Position numbers and translations under genes: made by a program
The notes under the pieces: model-generated
Databases searched by the model: none
Told to the model about the DNA's origin: nothing
What the model saw: only the letters and a program-made list of their open reading frames with translations
Source: Streptomyces antnestii
Lineage (GTDB): Bacteria > Actinomycetota > Actinomycetes > Streptomycetales > Streptomycetaceae
NCBI RefSeq assembly: GCF_004005495.1
Contig: NZ_RZYA01000025.1
Location: 1-64,000, forward strand
Direction: 5' to 3'
DNA length: 64,000 bases
Shown: positions 14,806-22,054 of the stretch, one piece after another
How positions within the stretch are numbered: the stretch's first letter is position 1
Layout: the number at the start of each line of letters is the position of its first letter

Positions 14806-15355
14806 ACTTGTTGAGGGCGGCCACGCCGGCCTGCGCGAACTTCTCGTCCAGGTCGCCGGAGGGCGCACCCGCGACACCGACGCCGGCGATCGGCGCGTTC
14901 TTGGCGGTGACCGGGGCGCCGCCCGCGAGGAACAGGGTGCCCGGGATGTCCTTCAGGGTCGGCGCGTTCGTGAGGCGCTTGGCCAGCTCGGACGTCGGGG
15001 CGTTCCAGGAGACGGCGGTGTACGCCTTCTTCACGGCCGACTCGTACGACTGCGGGCCGGCGCCGTCGCCGCGCAGGGTCACGATGGTGTTGCCGTTGCG
15101 GTCCACGACGGCCACGGAGACGCGCTGGTTGTCCTTCTTCGCGGCGTCGAGAGCGGCCTGCGCGGCCTTGGTGGCGGCGTCGATGGTCAGGTGGGTCGAC
15201 GTCGTGGTGCTGCTCTCCTGGACGTTCGCCATGGGCGCGGCGGCCGGGGCGGCGCTCGCCGAGACGGTGCCGAAGGTACCGGCGGCCACGGCCGCGAGGA
15301 CGGCGCCACCGGTGGCGATGCGGGCACGCTTGGAGAACTGGGAGATCTTCTTCAT
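14804..15355 (-). CDS. hbpS: Secreted heme-binding protein HbpS (GlcG/HbpS fold)
   Basis: The 183-residue protein has a long signal peptide (KRARIATGGAVLAAVAAGTFGTVSASA) and a mature HbpS/GlcG (DUF336) domain: LTIDAATKAAQAALDAAKKDN, VSVAVVDRNGNTIVTLRGDGAGPQSYESAVKKAYTAVS and APIAGVGVAGAPSGDLDEKFAQAG. In S. reticuli, HbpS forms an octamer outside the membrane, binds heme and iron, and modulates the SenS sensor kinase under redox stress. The divergent senS-senR genes next door strongly support that role here. Length is normal. The promoter faces a 28-bp near-palindrome (15590-15617). Confidence 0.92.
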   Translation of the reverse strand: MKKISQFSKRARIATGGAVLAAVAAGTFGTVSASAAPAAAPMANVQESSTTTSTHLTIDAATKAAQAALDAAKKDNQRVSVAVVDRNGNTIVTLRGDGAGPQSYESAVKKAYTAVSWNAPTSELAKRLTNAPTLKDIPGTLFLAGGAPVTAKNAPIAGVGVAGAPSGDLDEKFAQAGVAALNK

Positions 15356-15699
15356 GGCTCGGCAACTCCTGAGAATCGTGGGCGGCGTCGCATGGACCGA
15401 CGTCCGTCGCGGGTGTCCGGCGTTCCGGGCTTCGGGCGCCGGGTCCGGTGCGGACCCTGCTGTCCGGGTCCCGTCGACCGGGCGGCTTCTCGTTCTCGTC
15501 GCCGTCCCGCTCTGGTATCCATCCTGGGTCCGGAACCGGGTCCGGACCGTCGGCGTACCGGCTGGCCCCTGCGTCCCGAGCGGTGGACGCGGGGGTCAGC
15601 CGATCGGATGACCCCCGCTTCCGGCGGGTACCGGAGAATGGGAGTGTTTGCCCAGTTCATTCGGGGTTTTCGCAGCTACGAGGAGGTGTGGAAGCGGAC
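15356..15699. other. hbpS / senS divergent control region
   Basis: This 344-base region must hold the promoters of hbpS and senSR. The clearest element is the near-palindrome at 15590-15617. An A+T-richer stretch at 15640-15680 lies just before the senS ribosome binding site. No gene is seen. Confidence 0.6.
15590..15617. promoter_or_regulatory. 28-bp near-perfect palindrome between hbpS and senS
   Basis: Arms CGGGGGTCA and TGACCCCCG flank a centre with palindromic CCGATCGG. All but one complementary pair of the 28 bases match. It lies 83 bases upstream of the senS ATG. It is a candidate SenR (or other dimer) site or an RNA hairpin. Confidence 0.55.
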
Positions 15700-16977
15700 A
15701 TGCCCGCACACGAACGCCCGGCCGGCGGCCGAGGCGACGTAACCGAGATCTCTGGTGAGACCTCCGACGACGCCCTGCTCGAAGAGGCCGTCGTCGATCC
15801 CGACGCGCGCTGGCTCAAGGCAGTGATGCACGGAGCGTTCTTCCTGCTCCTCGGCTCATCCCTGGCCCGCTTCCTGATACGCCACAACAACGAGGAGCGC
15901 GTCCCCTGGATCATCGCGCTCAGCGTCGTACTGGCCGTGCTGTACGTCCTCGGCCCCGGCCGCGGCCTGCGCCTGACACCACGGACGCGGCTGCCGCGCT
16001 ACGCCTGGCTGTTCGCGGTCGTCACCGTGTGGGCGGTACTCGTCGTGCTCGCGCCGAGCTTCGCCTGGTGCGCGGTGCCGCTCTTCTACACGGGCCTGCG
16101 CACCCTGCGCCCGCGCGCGGCGATCGTCCTGCTCACGCTGCTCGTCCTCCTCGTGGTCCTGGCCCAGCTGGAGCTGTCGGGCCGCTTCGACCCGGACCTG
16201 GTGCTCGCGCCGCCGGCCGTCGCCGCGATCGCCTCGGCGGTCTTCATCCAGATGGAACGCCAGTCGGCCCGCCAGCGCCGTCTCATCGACGACCTGATCC
16301 GCACCCGCCGTGAACTCGCCGCGTCCGAGCGCCGCGAGGGAATGCTGGCCGAGCGCCAGCGTCTGTCCATGGAGATCCACGACACGCTCGCCCAGGGCCT
16401 GTCCAGCCAGCAGATGCTGCTGCAGGCCGCGGAACGGATGTGGGGCGCCGACCCGGACAAGGCCCGCGCCCACGTCAGAACCGCCGAGTCCATCGCGGAA
16501 CACAACCTCACCGAGGCGCGCCGCTTCGTGCACGACCTGGCGCCCGCCGACCTCGCGGCCGGCGGCGGCCTCGGCGAGGCGCTGCACGCGCTGGCCGCCC
16601 GCGAGTCCGGCGACCGGCTCACCGTGCGGGTCCACATCGACGACGGCGGCCGCCGCCCCGACCTGCCCGACCGGGTGCAGTCGGCCCTGCTCAGGATCGC
16701 GCAGGGCGCCCTCGCCAACGTCCGCGAGCACGCGGACGCCACCACCGCCGCCCTCACGCTCACGCTCCTCGACGACCAGGTCGTCCTGGACGTCGCGGAC
16801 GACGGCCACGGCTTCGACCCGTCCGTCCTGCCCGGCACGGCGGCCGGGGTCCGCGGCCACGGACTGCCCGCGATGCGTGCACGCGTGGGCCAGCTCGGCG
16901 GCACACTGACCATCGAGTCGGTGCCCGGCGAGGGTGCCGTACTGTCCGCCGCCATCCCCCTGGAGACGCCACCATGA
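15700..16977 (+). CDS. senS: Sensor histidine kinase SenS
   Basis: The 425-residue kinase has about five membrane helices between residues 35 and 190 (AVMHGAFFLLLGSSLARFLI, IIALSVVLAVLYVLG, AWLFAVVTVWAVLVVLAP, AAIVLLTLLVLLVVLAQ), a linker helix and a HisKA_3 domain with the phospho-acceptor H227 in MEIHDTLAQG. A HATPase domain ends the protein (QGALANVREHA, VADDGHGFDP, GHGLPAMRARVGQLGG). It should sense redox or heme stress with HbpS and phosphorylate SenR. ATG 15700 follows AGGAGGTG; GTG 15688 is an in-frame alternative. The stop overlaps the senR ATG by four bases. Confidence 0.9.
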   Translation: MPAHERPAGGRGDVTEISGETSDDALLEEAVVDPDARWLKAVMHGAFFLLLGSSLARFLIRHNNEERVPWIIALSVVLAVLYVLGPGRGLRLTPRTRLPRYAWLFAVVTVWAVLVVLAPSFAWCAVPLFYTGLRTLRPRAAIVLLTLLVLLVVLAQLELSGRFDPDLVLAPPAVAAIASAVFIQMERQSARQRRLIDDLIRTRRELAASERREGMLAERQRLSMEIHDTLAQGLSSQQMLLQAAERMWGADPDKARAHVRTAESIAEHNLTEARRFVHDLAPADLAAGGGLGEALHALAARESGDRLTVRVHIDDGGRRPDLPDRVQSALLRIAQGALANVREHADATTAALTLTLLDDQVVLDVADDGHGFDPSVLPGTAAGVRGHGLPAMRARVGQLGGTLTIESVPGEGAVLSAAIPLETPP

Positions 16978-17621
16978 CCGGCCCGGCCGCACCCCGCCCC
17001 GTCCGCATCCTCGTCTGCGACGACCACGTCGTCGTACGCGCCGGACTGCTCGCCCTGCTCGACAGCGCGCCGGACATCGAGGTGGTGGGCGAGGCGGGCA
17101 CCGGCGAGGAAGCCCTGGCCCTGGCCTCGAAACTGGCGCCGGACGTCGTCCTCATGGACCTGCAGCTCGGCGAGGGAATCGACGGCGTGGAGACCACGCG
17201 CCGCCTCACCGCGGGCCCCGGCGACGCCCCGCATGTCCTCGTCCTCACCACGTACGACACGGACGCCGACATCACCCGGGCCATCGAGGCGGGCGCCACG
17301 GGCTACCTCCTCAAGGCGGAGCGCCCCGAGGAACTGTTCGCCGCGATCCAGGCCGCCGCCCAGGGCCGTACGACGCTGTCCCCGCCGGTCGCGAGCCGCG
17401 TCATGGCCCGCATGCGCAGCCCCCGCCCGTCCCTCACCGACCGCGAGCGCGACATCCTCGCCCAGCTCGCCCAGGGCCTGGGCAACCGGGACATCGCCCG
17501 CGCCCTGTTCATCAGCGAGGCCACGGTGAAGACCCACCTGGGCCGGATCTACGACAAGCTCGGCGTGGACACGCGGGCGGGCGCGGTCGCGGTGGCCAAG
17601 GAACAGCGACTGCTGGGGTGA
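16974..17621 (+). CDS. senR: LuxR-type response regulator SenR
   Basis: The 215-residue NarL/LuxR-type regulator has a receiver domain with D16-D17 and phospho-acceptor D62 (VVLMDLQL), the conserved Thr region VLVLTTYD and Lys in YLLKAE, then a C-terminal HTH (LTDRERDILAQLAQGLGNRDIARALFISEATVKTHLGRIYDKLG). It is the cognate partner of SenS, shown by the ATGA overlap. In S. reticuli, SenR controls hbpS and a catalase-peroxidase gene. The last codons (QRLLG-stop) form the first unit of a 23-bp tandem repeat running downstream. Confidence 0.92.
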   Translation: MTGPAAPRPVRILVCDDHVVVRAGLLALLDSAPDIEVVGEAGTGEEALALASKLAPDVVLMDLQLGEGIDGVETTRRLTAGPGDAPHVLVLTTYDTDADITRAIEAGATGYLLKAERPEELFAAIQAAAQGRTTLSPPVASRVMARMRSPRPSLTDRERDILAQLAQGLGNRDIARALFISEATVKTHLGRIYDKLGVDTRAGAVAVAKEQRLLG

Positions 17622-17695
17622 AGGACCAGCGCCTGCTGGGGTGAAGGACCAGCGACTGCTGGGGTGAAGGACCAGCGCCTGCTGGGATGACGGGG
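17604..17695. repeat. Four 23-bp tandem repeats over the senR stop codon
   Basis: Units start at 17604, 17627, 17650 and 17673. The core is CTGCTGGGGTGAAGGACCAG, with CAGCGAC and CAGCGCC alternating, so the true period may be 46. The first copy encodes the SenR C-terminus and stop; the last is diverged. Confidence 0.93.
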
Positions 17696-17816
17696 AGCGA
17701 CCTCCACCGGGGGCGTTGCCCAGCACGCACCGGCCGACGGACCCACGCCCCCAGACCCACGCCCCTGACCGACACCCCCCGGCCCCACGCCCCCGGCCCG
17801 TGACACCATCGGCTAC

Positions 17817-18326
17817 GTGCTCGACATCGGCTACGCCCTCTCCCGCCGCTTCCCCGACCCCATCCAGCTGGACTACCGCCGCGCGGACGTCCACATGCTG
17901 CGCCACGACCTCTTCTGCGGCGACGTCTACCTCGCCGACACCAAGGCCGACCGCGAGCTGGCCACGGCCTGGGGATGGGTACCGGTCCTGGACTTCGCAT
18001 GGGCGCTGTGCGACATCGTCGAGCAGCTGGACCGCGACCCGCGCGGCAGCCGCGCCTCGAAGCCGCAGTACGCCGAACTCGACTTCACCGAGTCGACGGA
18101 CCGCATGCTCTTCGAACGCCGCTTCGGGTGGGTCGACATCGAGGCCGACTGGATGGAGGCCGACGAGCCGCCCCTGACGTTCTCCCACACCGAACTGCGC
18201 CGCGAGGCCCGCGACTTCCTGCACGACCTGATCGCGGACCTCACCGACCTGCACGAGGACCTGGCGGACAACCCGGCGATCTGGGACCTCCAGTCCCGCT
18301 TCCCCCGCGTCCCGAACGACCGCTGA
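17817..18326 (+). CDS. Hypothetical protein, acidic and aromatic-rich
   Basis: I do not recognise a named family in this 169-residue protein. It is soluble, rich in Asp, Glu, Trp and Phe, with no signal peptide or membrane helix. Notable segments are LDYRRADVHMLRHDLFCGDVYLAD, WGWVPVLDFAWALCDIVEQLDRDP and the mainly helical C-terminus REARDFLHDLIADLTDLHEDLADNPAIWDL. Codon use is typical of the window, and the GTG start has no clear ribosome binding site. It is convergent with the pentapeptide gene, with 26 bases between stops. Confidence 0.72.
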   Translation: MLDIGYALSRRFPDPIQLDYRRADVHMLRHDLFCGDVYLADTKADRELATAWGWVPVLDFAWALCDIVEQLDRDPRGSRASKPQYAELDFTESTDRMLFERRFGWVDIEADWMEADEPPLTFSHTELRREARDFLHDLIADLTDLHEDLADNPAIWDLQSRFPRVPNDR

Positions 18327-18352
18327 CACCCCAGCCCCCCCACGGGAAACCC

Positions 18353-19054
18353 CTACTCCACCCGCACCCCGATCTCCGCCGCGAACGCCGGCGCCAGGTC
18401 GAAGAGCTGGGCCGGGCTGATCACCGCCCCCGCCAGCCGGTCCACCCCGCGCGCGATGCTCAGCTCGGCCACGCCCCGCAGGTCCACATCCGTCAGCACG
18501 GCGCCGGTCAGATCCGCGCCCCGCACCACACAGCCCTGGAACTCGACCCGGTCCAGGCGCGCACCCCCGAAGTCCGGCTCCACCAGCACACACCCGTCGA
18601 AGACGACGTCCTTCAGGCGCGCCTTGCGCAGGTTCAGATACTCGATCTTGCCGCCGCGCACCACGACCCGTTCGAGCACGCTCCCGTGCAGCTGGACCCC
18701 GCCGAGCCGGGCGTCCACCACCTCGACGTCCCGCAGCGTCGCCTCCGCGAGGTCCGTGCCCACCCCCCGGATGCCCGTCAGCACGGAGTCGAGGACCCGG
18801 GCCCGCGTCAGCCGCGCCTCGTCGAACCCGCACCCCTCCAGCGCGCAGTCCATGAAGGTGGCGCCGCCCCCGTCCTGCCCGGTGAAGTCCGCCGCCGTGA
18901 ACTCCACCCCGTCGTAGTCCCCGTCCGGCTCCAGCTCGCCGCCCGTCCAGGGCGCCAACGGAGGCAGCCGCACCTCGGGCCTCCGCGCCTTCTTCACCGC
19001 CGCCGGTTTCGCCGACGACGACTTCACCGGCCTCACCACTCGCTTCTCCGCCAT
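18353..19054 (-). CDS. Pentapeptide-repeat protein
   Basis: The 233-residue protein has a Lys/Arg/Ala-rich N-terminus (VKSSSAKPAAVKKARRPEV) and then a pentapeptide repeat solenoid from about residue 50 to 200, with A(D/N)LxX-like units such as EFTAADFTGQD, EEARLTRARVLD-type turns, TDLAEATLRDVEVVDARLGG and ADLTGAVLTDVDLRG. Such right-handed beta-helices bind proteins or mimic DNA; some protect gyrase, but nothing here shows that target. It is cytoplasmic by sequence. ATG 19054 begins the basic N-terminal tail; the following gene upstream on the same strand is the acetyltransferase. Confidence 0.85.
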   Translation of the reverse strand: MAEKRVVRPVKSSSAKPAAVKKARRPEVRLPPLAPWTGGELEPDGDYDGVEFTAADFTGQDGGGATFMDCALEGCGFDEARLTRARVLDSVLTGIRGVGTDLAEATLRDVEVVDARLGGVQLHGSVLERVVVRGGKIEYLNLRKARLKDVVFDGCVLVEPDFGGARLDRVEFQGCVVRGADLTGAVLTDVDLRGVAELSIARGVDRLAGAVISPAQLFDLAPAFAAEIGVRVE

Positions 19055-19095
19055 GCCCCCATGCTGCCCGCCCCCACTGACAATCGGGGCACCGC

Positions 19096-19569
19096 CTACG
19101 AACCGAGCCGGGCCAGCGCCTCGTCCGTCAGCCGGTACACCGTCCACTCGTCCTGCGGCGCGGCGCCGAGGGCCTTGTAGAAGTTGATCGACGGCTCGTT
19201 CCAGTCGAGGACCGACCACTCCAGGCGCTCGTACCCGCGCTCCACGCAGATCCGCGCCAGCTCGGTCAGCAGTGCCTTGCCGTGGCCGCCGCCGCGGGCC
19301 TCCGGCCGTACGTACAGGTCCTCCAGGTAGATGCCGTGCACCCCGCGCCACGTGGAGAAGTTCAGGAACCAGAGGCAGAAGCCGACGGGCTCGCCCGTCG
19401 TGTCGTCCTCCGCGATGTGCGCGAACGCGGCCGGCCGCTCCCCGAACAGCGCCTCCCGCAACTGCTCCTCGGTGGCCCGCGCCTCGTGCAGCGCCTTCTC
19501 GTAGTCGGCCAGCTCACGGACCATGGCGTGGATGACGGGGACGTCGGCGGGAGTGGCGGTACGAATCAT
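19096..19569 (-). CDS. GNAT N-acetyltransferase, diamine/thialysine type
   Basis: The 157-residue protein is a single GNAT domain: IRTATPADVPVIHAMVRELADYEK at the start, GFCLWFLNFSTWRGVHGIYLEDLYVRPEARGGGHGKALL (strand 4 and the acetyl-CoA loop R-G-x-G-H-G-K) and WSVLDWNEPSINFYKALGA near the end. The YLEDLYV and NEPSINFYK motifs resemble spermidine/spermine (SSAT) and thialysine acetyltransferases, so a small diamine-like substrate is plausible. It is cytoplasmic and of normal length. It may be co-transcribed with the pentapeptide gene 41 bases downstream. Confidence 0.85.
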   Translation of the reverse strand: MIRTATPADVPVIHAMVRELADYEKALHEARATEEQLREALFGERPAAFAHIAEDDTTGEPVGFCLWFLNFSTWRGVHGIYLEDLYVRPEARGGGHGKALLTELARICVERGYERLEWSVLDWNEPSINFYKALGAAPQDEWTVYRLTDEALARLGS

Positions 19570-19674
19570 GACCGCAGGCTAACCAGTGCGGCCCCGCACC
19601 CGAGTACCGGTACCGGTACTCGACCAGGCCGACCGGAATGTCGATCACCCGGACGACCCTACGCGCATGCCTGA

Positions 19675-20364
19675 ATGCCATACATGCGCCGATTCAGCCG
19701 ATTCCGCCGAGCCGTTTGGTCCTACGTGCGCCACGCCCCCGGCACCTACATCTGGCTCGCCGCCCTGTTCGTCACGACAGTCGCCCTGCACCACATGAGC
19801 CCCCACTTCGAGCAGGAGTTCCTGCGGCAGCGCTCCACCAACCTCCACGAACTGTCACGGAACCCGGCCCGCGTCCTCGTCACCTCGGCCTTCTGGATCG
19901 ACGGCAGCCACTGGTGGCCGTACGCCGCCCTCTACACGGTGTTCCACGCACAAGCCGAACGCTGGCTCGACACCTGGCGCTGGCTCGCCGTCGTCGCGCT
20001 CTCCCACGTCCTGGCCACGTTCATCAGCGAGGGCGCGCTCCTCTGGGCCATCCGCCACGCCCACGTACCCGCCTCGTCCGTCAACACCCTCGACGTCGGC
20101 GTGAGTTACGCGCTCGCCGGCGTCGTCGGCATCCTCACGTACCGGCTCGCCCCGCCCTGGCGCCACCTCTACCTCGCCGCCGTCCTGGTCATCTACGGCG
20201 CGCCGCTCATCACCGGCCGCACCTTCACCGACCTCGGCCACTTCACCGCCGTCCTCATCGGCCTCGCCTGCCACCCCCTCACCCGCGACCGGGGCGCCCC
20301 CGTGAACCCCCTGACCCTCCTGCACCCACGCAAGGACTCCCCGAACCCCCTGTCGGAGCGCTAA
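19675..20364 (+). CDS. Rhomboid-like integral membrane protein
   Basis: The 229-residue protein has six or so hydrophobic helices (TYIWLAALFVTTVALHHM, WWPYAALYTVFHAQAERWL, LAVVALSHVLATFISEGALLWAI, VSYALAGVVGILTYRL, LYLAAVLVIYGAPLI, HFTAVLIGLACHPL). The layout resembles rhomboid proteases: GVSYALAG stands where the catalytic GxSG motif would be, with Ser in Y-A context, and a late His lies in DLGHFTAVLIG. The exact GxSG is not present (VGVSYAL), so activity is uncertain. ATG 19675 is adopted; ATG 19684 is possible. It is followed 11 bases later by the FAD oxidoreductase gene, suggesting co-transcription. Confidence 0.75.
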   Translation: MPYMRRFSRFRRAVWSYVRHAPGTYIWLAALFVTTVALHHMSPHFEQEFLRQRSTNLHELSRNPARVLVTSAFWIDGSHWWPYAALYTVFHAQAERWLDTWRWLAVVALSHVLATFISEGALLWAIRHAHVPASSVNTLDVGVSYALAGVVGILTYRLAPPWRHLYLAAVLVIYGAPLITGRTFTDLGHFTAVLIGLACHPLTRDRGAPVNPLTLLHPRKDSPNPLSER

Positions 20365-20375
20365 CGTCCGGGGCC

Positions 20376-21797
20376 ATGAGCAGCGAGAACGGCACCCACG
20401 GCGCCCAGGCCACCGTCAACGGCGGCATATCGTTCTGGTACGCGGACGACGGCATCCCCACCGCCCGCGAACCCCTGCCGGGCGACGCGTCCGCCGACGT
20501 CGTCATCGTCGGCGGCGGCTACACGGGCCTGTGGACCGCGTACTACCTGAAGAAGGCCGCACCCTTCCTCCGCATCACCGTCCTCGAACAGAAGTTCTGC
20601 GGCTATGGCGCGTCCGGACGCAACGGCGGCTGGCTCTACAACGGCATCGCGGGCCGCGACCGCTACGCGAAACTCCACGGCCACGACGCGGCCGTCCGCC
20701 TCCAGGAAGCCATGAACGACACGGTCACCGAGGTGATCCGCGCCGCCGCCGAAGAAGACATCGACGCCGACATCCACCACGGCGGCGTACTCGAAATCGC
20801 CTACACACCCGCCCAGTTGGCCCGCCTCAAGGCCTTCCACGCGGCAGAGGTCGCCTACGGCGAGAAGGACCGCACCCTGCACGGCGCCCGCGAGACCGCC
20901 GAACGCGTCCGCGTCTTCGGCGCCGTCGGCTCCACCTGGACCCCCCACGGCGCCCGCCTGCACCCCGTCAAACTCCTCAAGGGCCTCGCAGCCGCCGTCG
21001 AGGAACTCGGCGTCACGATCCACGAGTCGACCCCCGTCACCGAGATCAAACCGAAGCACGCCGTCACCCCCTACGGCACGGTCCGCGCCCCCTACATCCT
21101 GCGCTGCACCGAGGGCTTCACCGCCTCCCTCAAAGGCCAGCGCCGCACCTGGCTCCCCATGAACTCCTCCATGATCGCGACGGAGCCCCTCTCCCCCGCC
21201 CAATGGGAGTCCATCGGCTGGGAAGGCCGCGAAACCCTCGGCGACATGGCCCACGCCTACATGTACGCCCAGCGCACCGCTGACGGCCGCATCGCCCTCG
21301 GCGGCCGGGGCATCCCCTACCGCTACGGCTCCCGCACCGACAACGACGGCCGCACCCAGCCCGCCACCATCGAGGCCCTGCGCGCCATCCTCACCCGCTT
21401 CTTCCCCCAGCTCGCCTCCGTCGCCGTCACCCACGCCTGGTCCGGCGTCCTCGGCGTCCCCCGCGACTGGTGCGCCACGGTCACCCTCGACCGCGCCACG
21501 GGCCTCGGCTGGGCGGGCGGCTACGTCGGCTCGGGCGTCGCCACCACCAACCTCGCCGCCCGCACCCTGCGCGACCTGGTCCAACAGGACTCCGGCCAGT
21601 CAGGCCCCACGGACCTCACCACCCTCCCCTGGGTCAACCACAAGGTCCGCAAGTGGGAACCCGAACCCTTCCGCTGGCTCGGCGTCCACGGCATGTACGC
21701 CACCTACAACGCAGCCGACCACCGAGAACTCACCACCCACACCACCACGGACTCCCGCCTGGCCAAGGCGGCGAACCGAATCGCGGGCCGCGCCTAG
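20376..21797 (+). CDS. FAD-dependent amine oxidoreductase (DAO/PuuB-like)
   Basis: The 473-residue protein has an N-terminal FAD-binding Rossmann fold (ADVVIVGGGYTGLWTAYYLKK, then VLEQKFCGYGASGRNGGWLYNG) and a DAO substrate domain ending in the second FAD contact GLGWAGGYVGSGVATTNLAARTL. It resembles gamma-glutamylputrescine oxidase (PuuB) and related D-amino-acid or amine oxidases. The likely reaction is oxidative deamination of a secondary or primary amine with release of peroxide; the substrate is unproven. It is cytoplasmic, full length, and a strong terminator follows 6 bases after the stop. Confidence 0.85.
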   Translation: MSSENGTHGAQATVNGGISFWYADDGIPTAREPLPGDASADVVIVGGGYTGLWTAYYLKKAAPFLRITVLEQKFCGYGASGRNGGWLYNGIAGRDRYAKLHGHDAAVRLQEAMNDTVTEVIRAAAEEDIDADIHHGGVLEIAYTPAQLARLKAFHAAEVAYGEKDRTLHGARETAERVRVFGAVGSTWTPHGARLHPVKLLKGLAAAVEELGVTIHESTPVTEIKPKHAVTPYGTVRAPYILRCTEGFTASLKGQRRTWLPMNSSMIATEPLSPAQWESIGWEGRETLGDMAHAYMYAQRTADGRIALGGRGIPYRYGSRTDNDGRTQPATIEALRAILTRFFPQLASVAVTHAWSGVLGVPRDWCATVTLDRATGLGWAGGYVGSGVATTNLAARTLRDLVQQDSGQSGPTDLTTLPWVNHKVRKWEPEPFRWLGVHGMYATYNAADHRELTTHTTTDSRLAKAANRIAGRA

Positions 21798-21803
21798 CAT
21801 CGA

Positions 21804-21837
21804 AAAGGCCCAGGTCACACCCGTGACCTGGGCCTTT
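21804..21837 (+). terminator. Strong bidirectional hairpin terminator
   Basis: A perfect 15-bp stem (AAAGGCCCAGGTCAC with GTGACCTGGGCCTTT) and a 4-base loop lie between the FAD oxidoreductase gene and the minus-strand tRNA-Thr. The A/T ends on both sides would let it act in both directions. Confidence 0.92.
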
Positions 21838-21847
21838 CTCCTCATGG

Positions 21848-21922
21848 AGCCCCCTGTCGGATTCGAACCGACGACCTCGAGATTACAAATCACGCGCTCT
21901 AAACCAACTGAGCTAAGGGGGC
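21848..21922 (-). tRNA. tRNA-Thr (anticodon UGU)
   Basis: The 75-base minus-strand sequence folds as a cloverleaf: acceptor GCCCCCT/AGGGGGC, D stem GCTC/GAGC, anticodon loop TTTGTAA (TGT at positions 34-36) and T arm GTCGG-TTCGAAT-CCGAC. CCA is not encoded. The anticodon stem CGTGA/TCTCG has one U-U mismatch (29:41). It should read ACA and, by wobble, other Thr codons. Confidence 0.93.
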
Positions 21923-22054
21923 ATCGCGCGCTACAAAGCCGCACACGAAGGCGGCACCACTGTACACAGCCTCTGAACCCGCCGTCGCAAGCACCAGACT
22001 CGCAAGGCCACACCCCTGAAGAGCCACGTCAAAGCTCTGGGCGCCCAGCACCGC

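Noticed and set aside
16086..18833. A 915-codon minus-strand open frame across senS-senR and beyond
   Set aside because: It is antisense to two well-supported regulators and part of the pentapeptide gene, is full of Arg/Gly/Ala and has no domain.
19675..20364. Active rhomboid protease
   Set aside because: The fold is rhomboid-like but the catalytic GxSG motif is not intact, so I kept it only as rhomboid-like.
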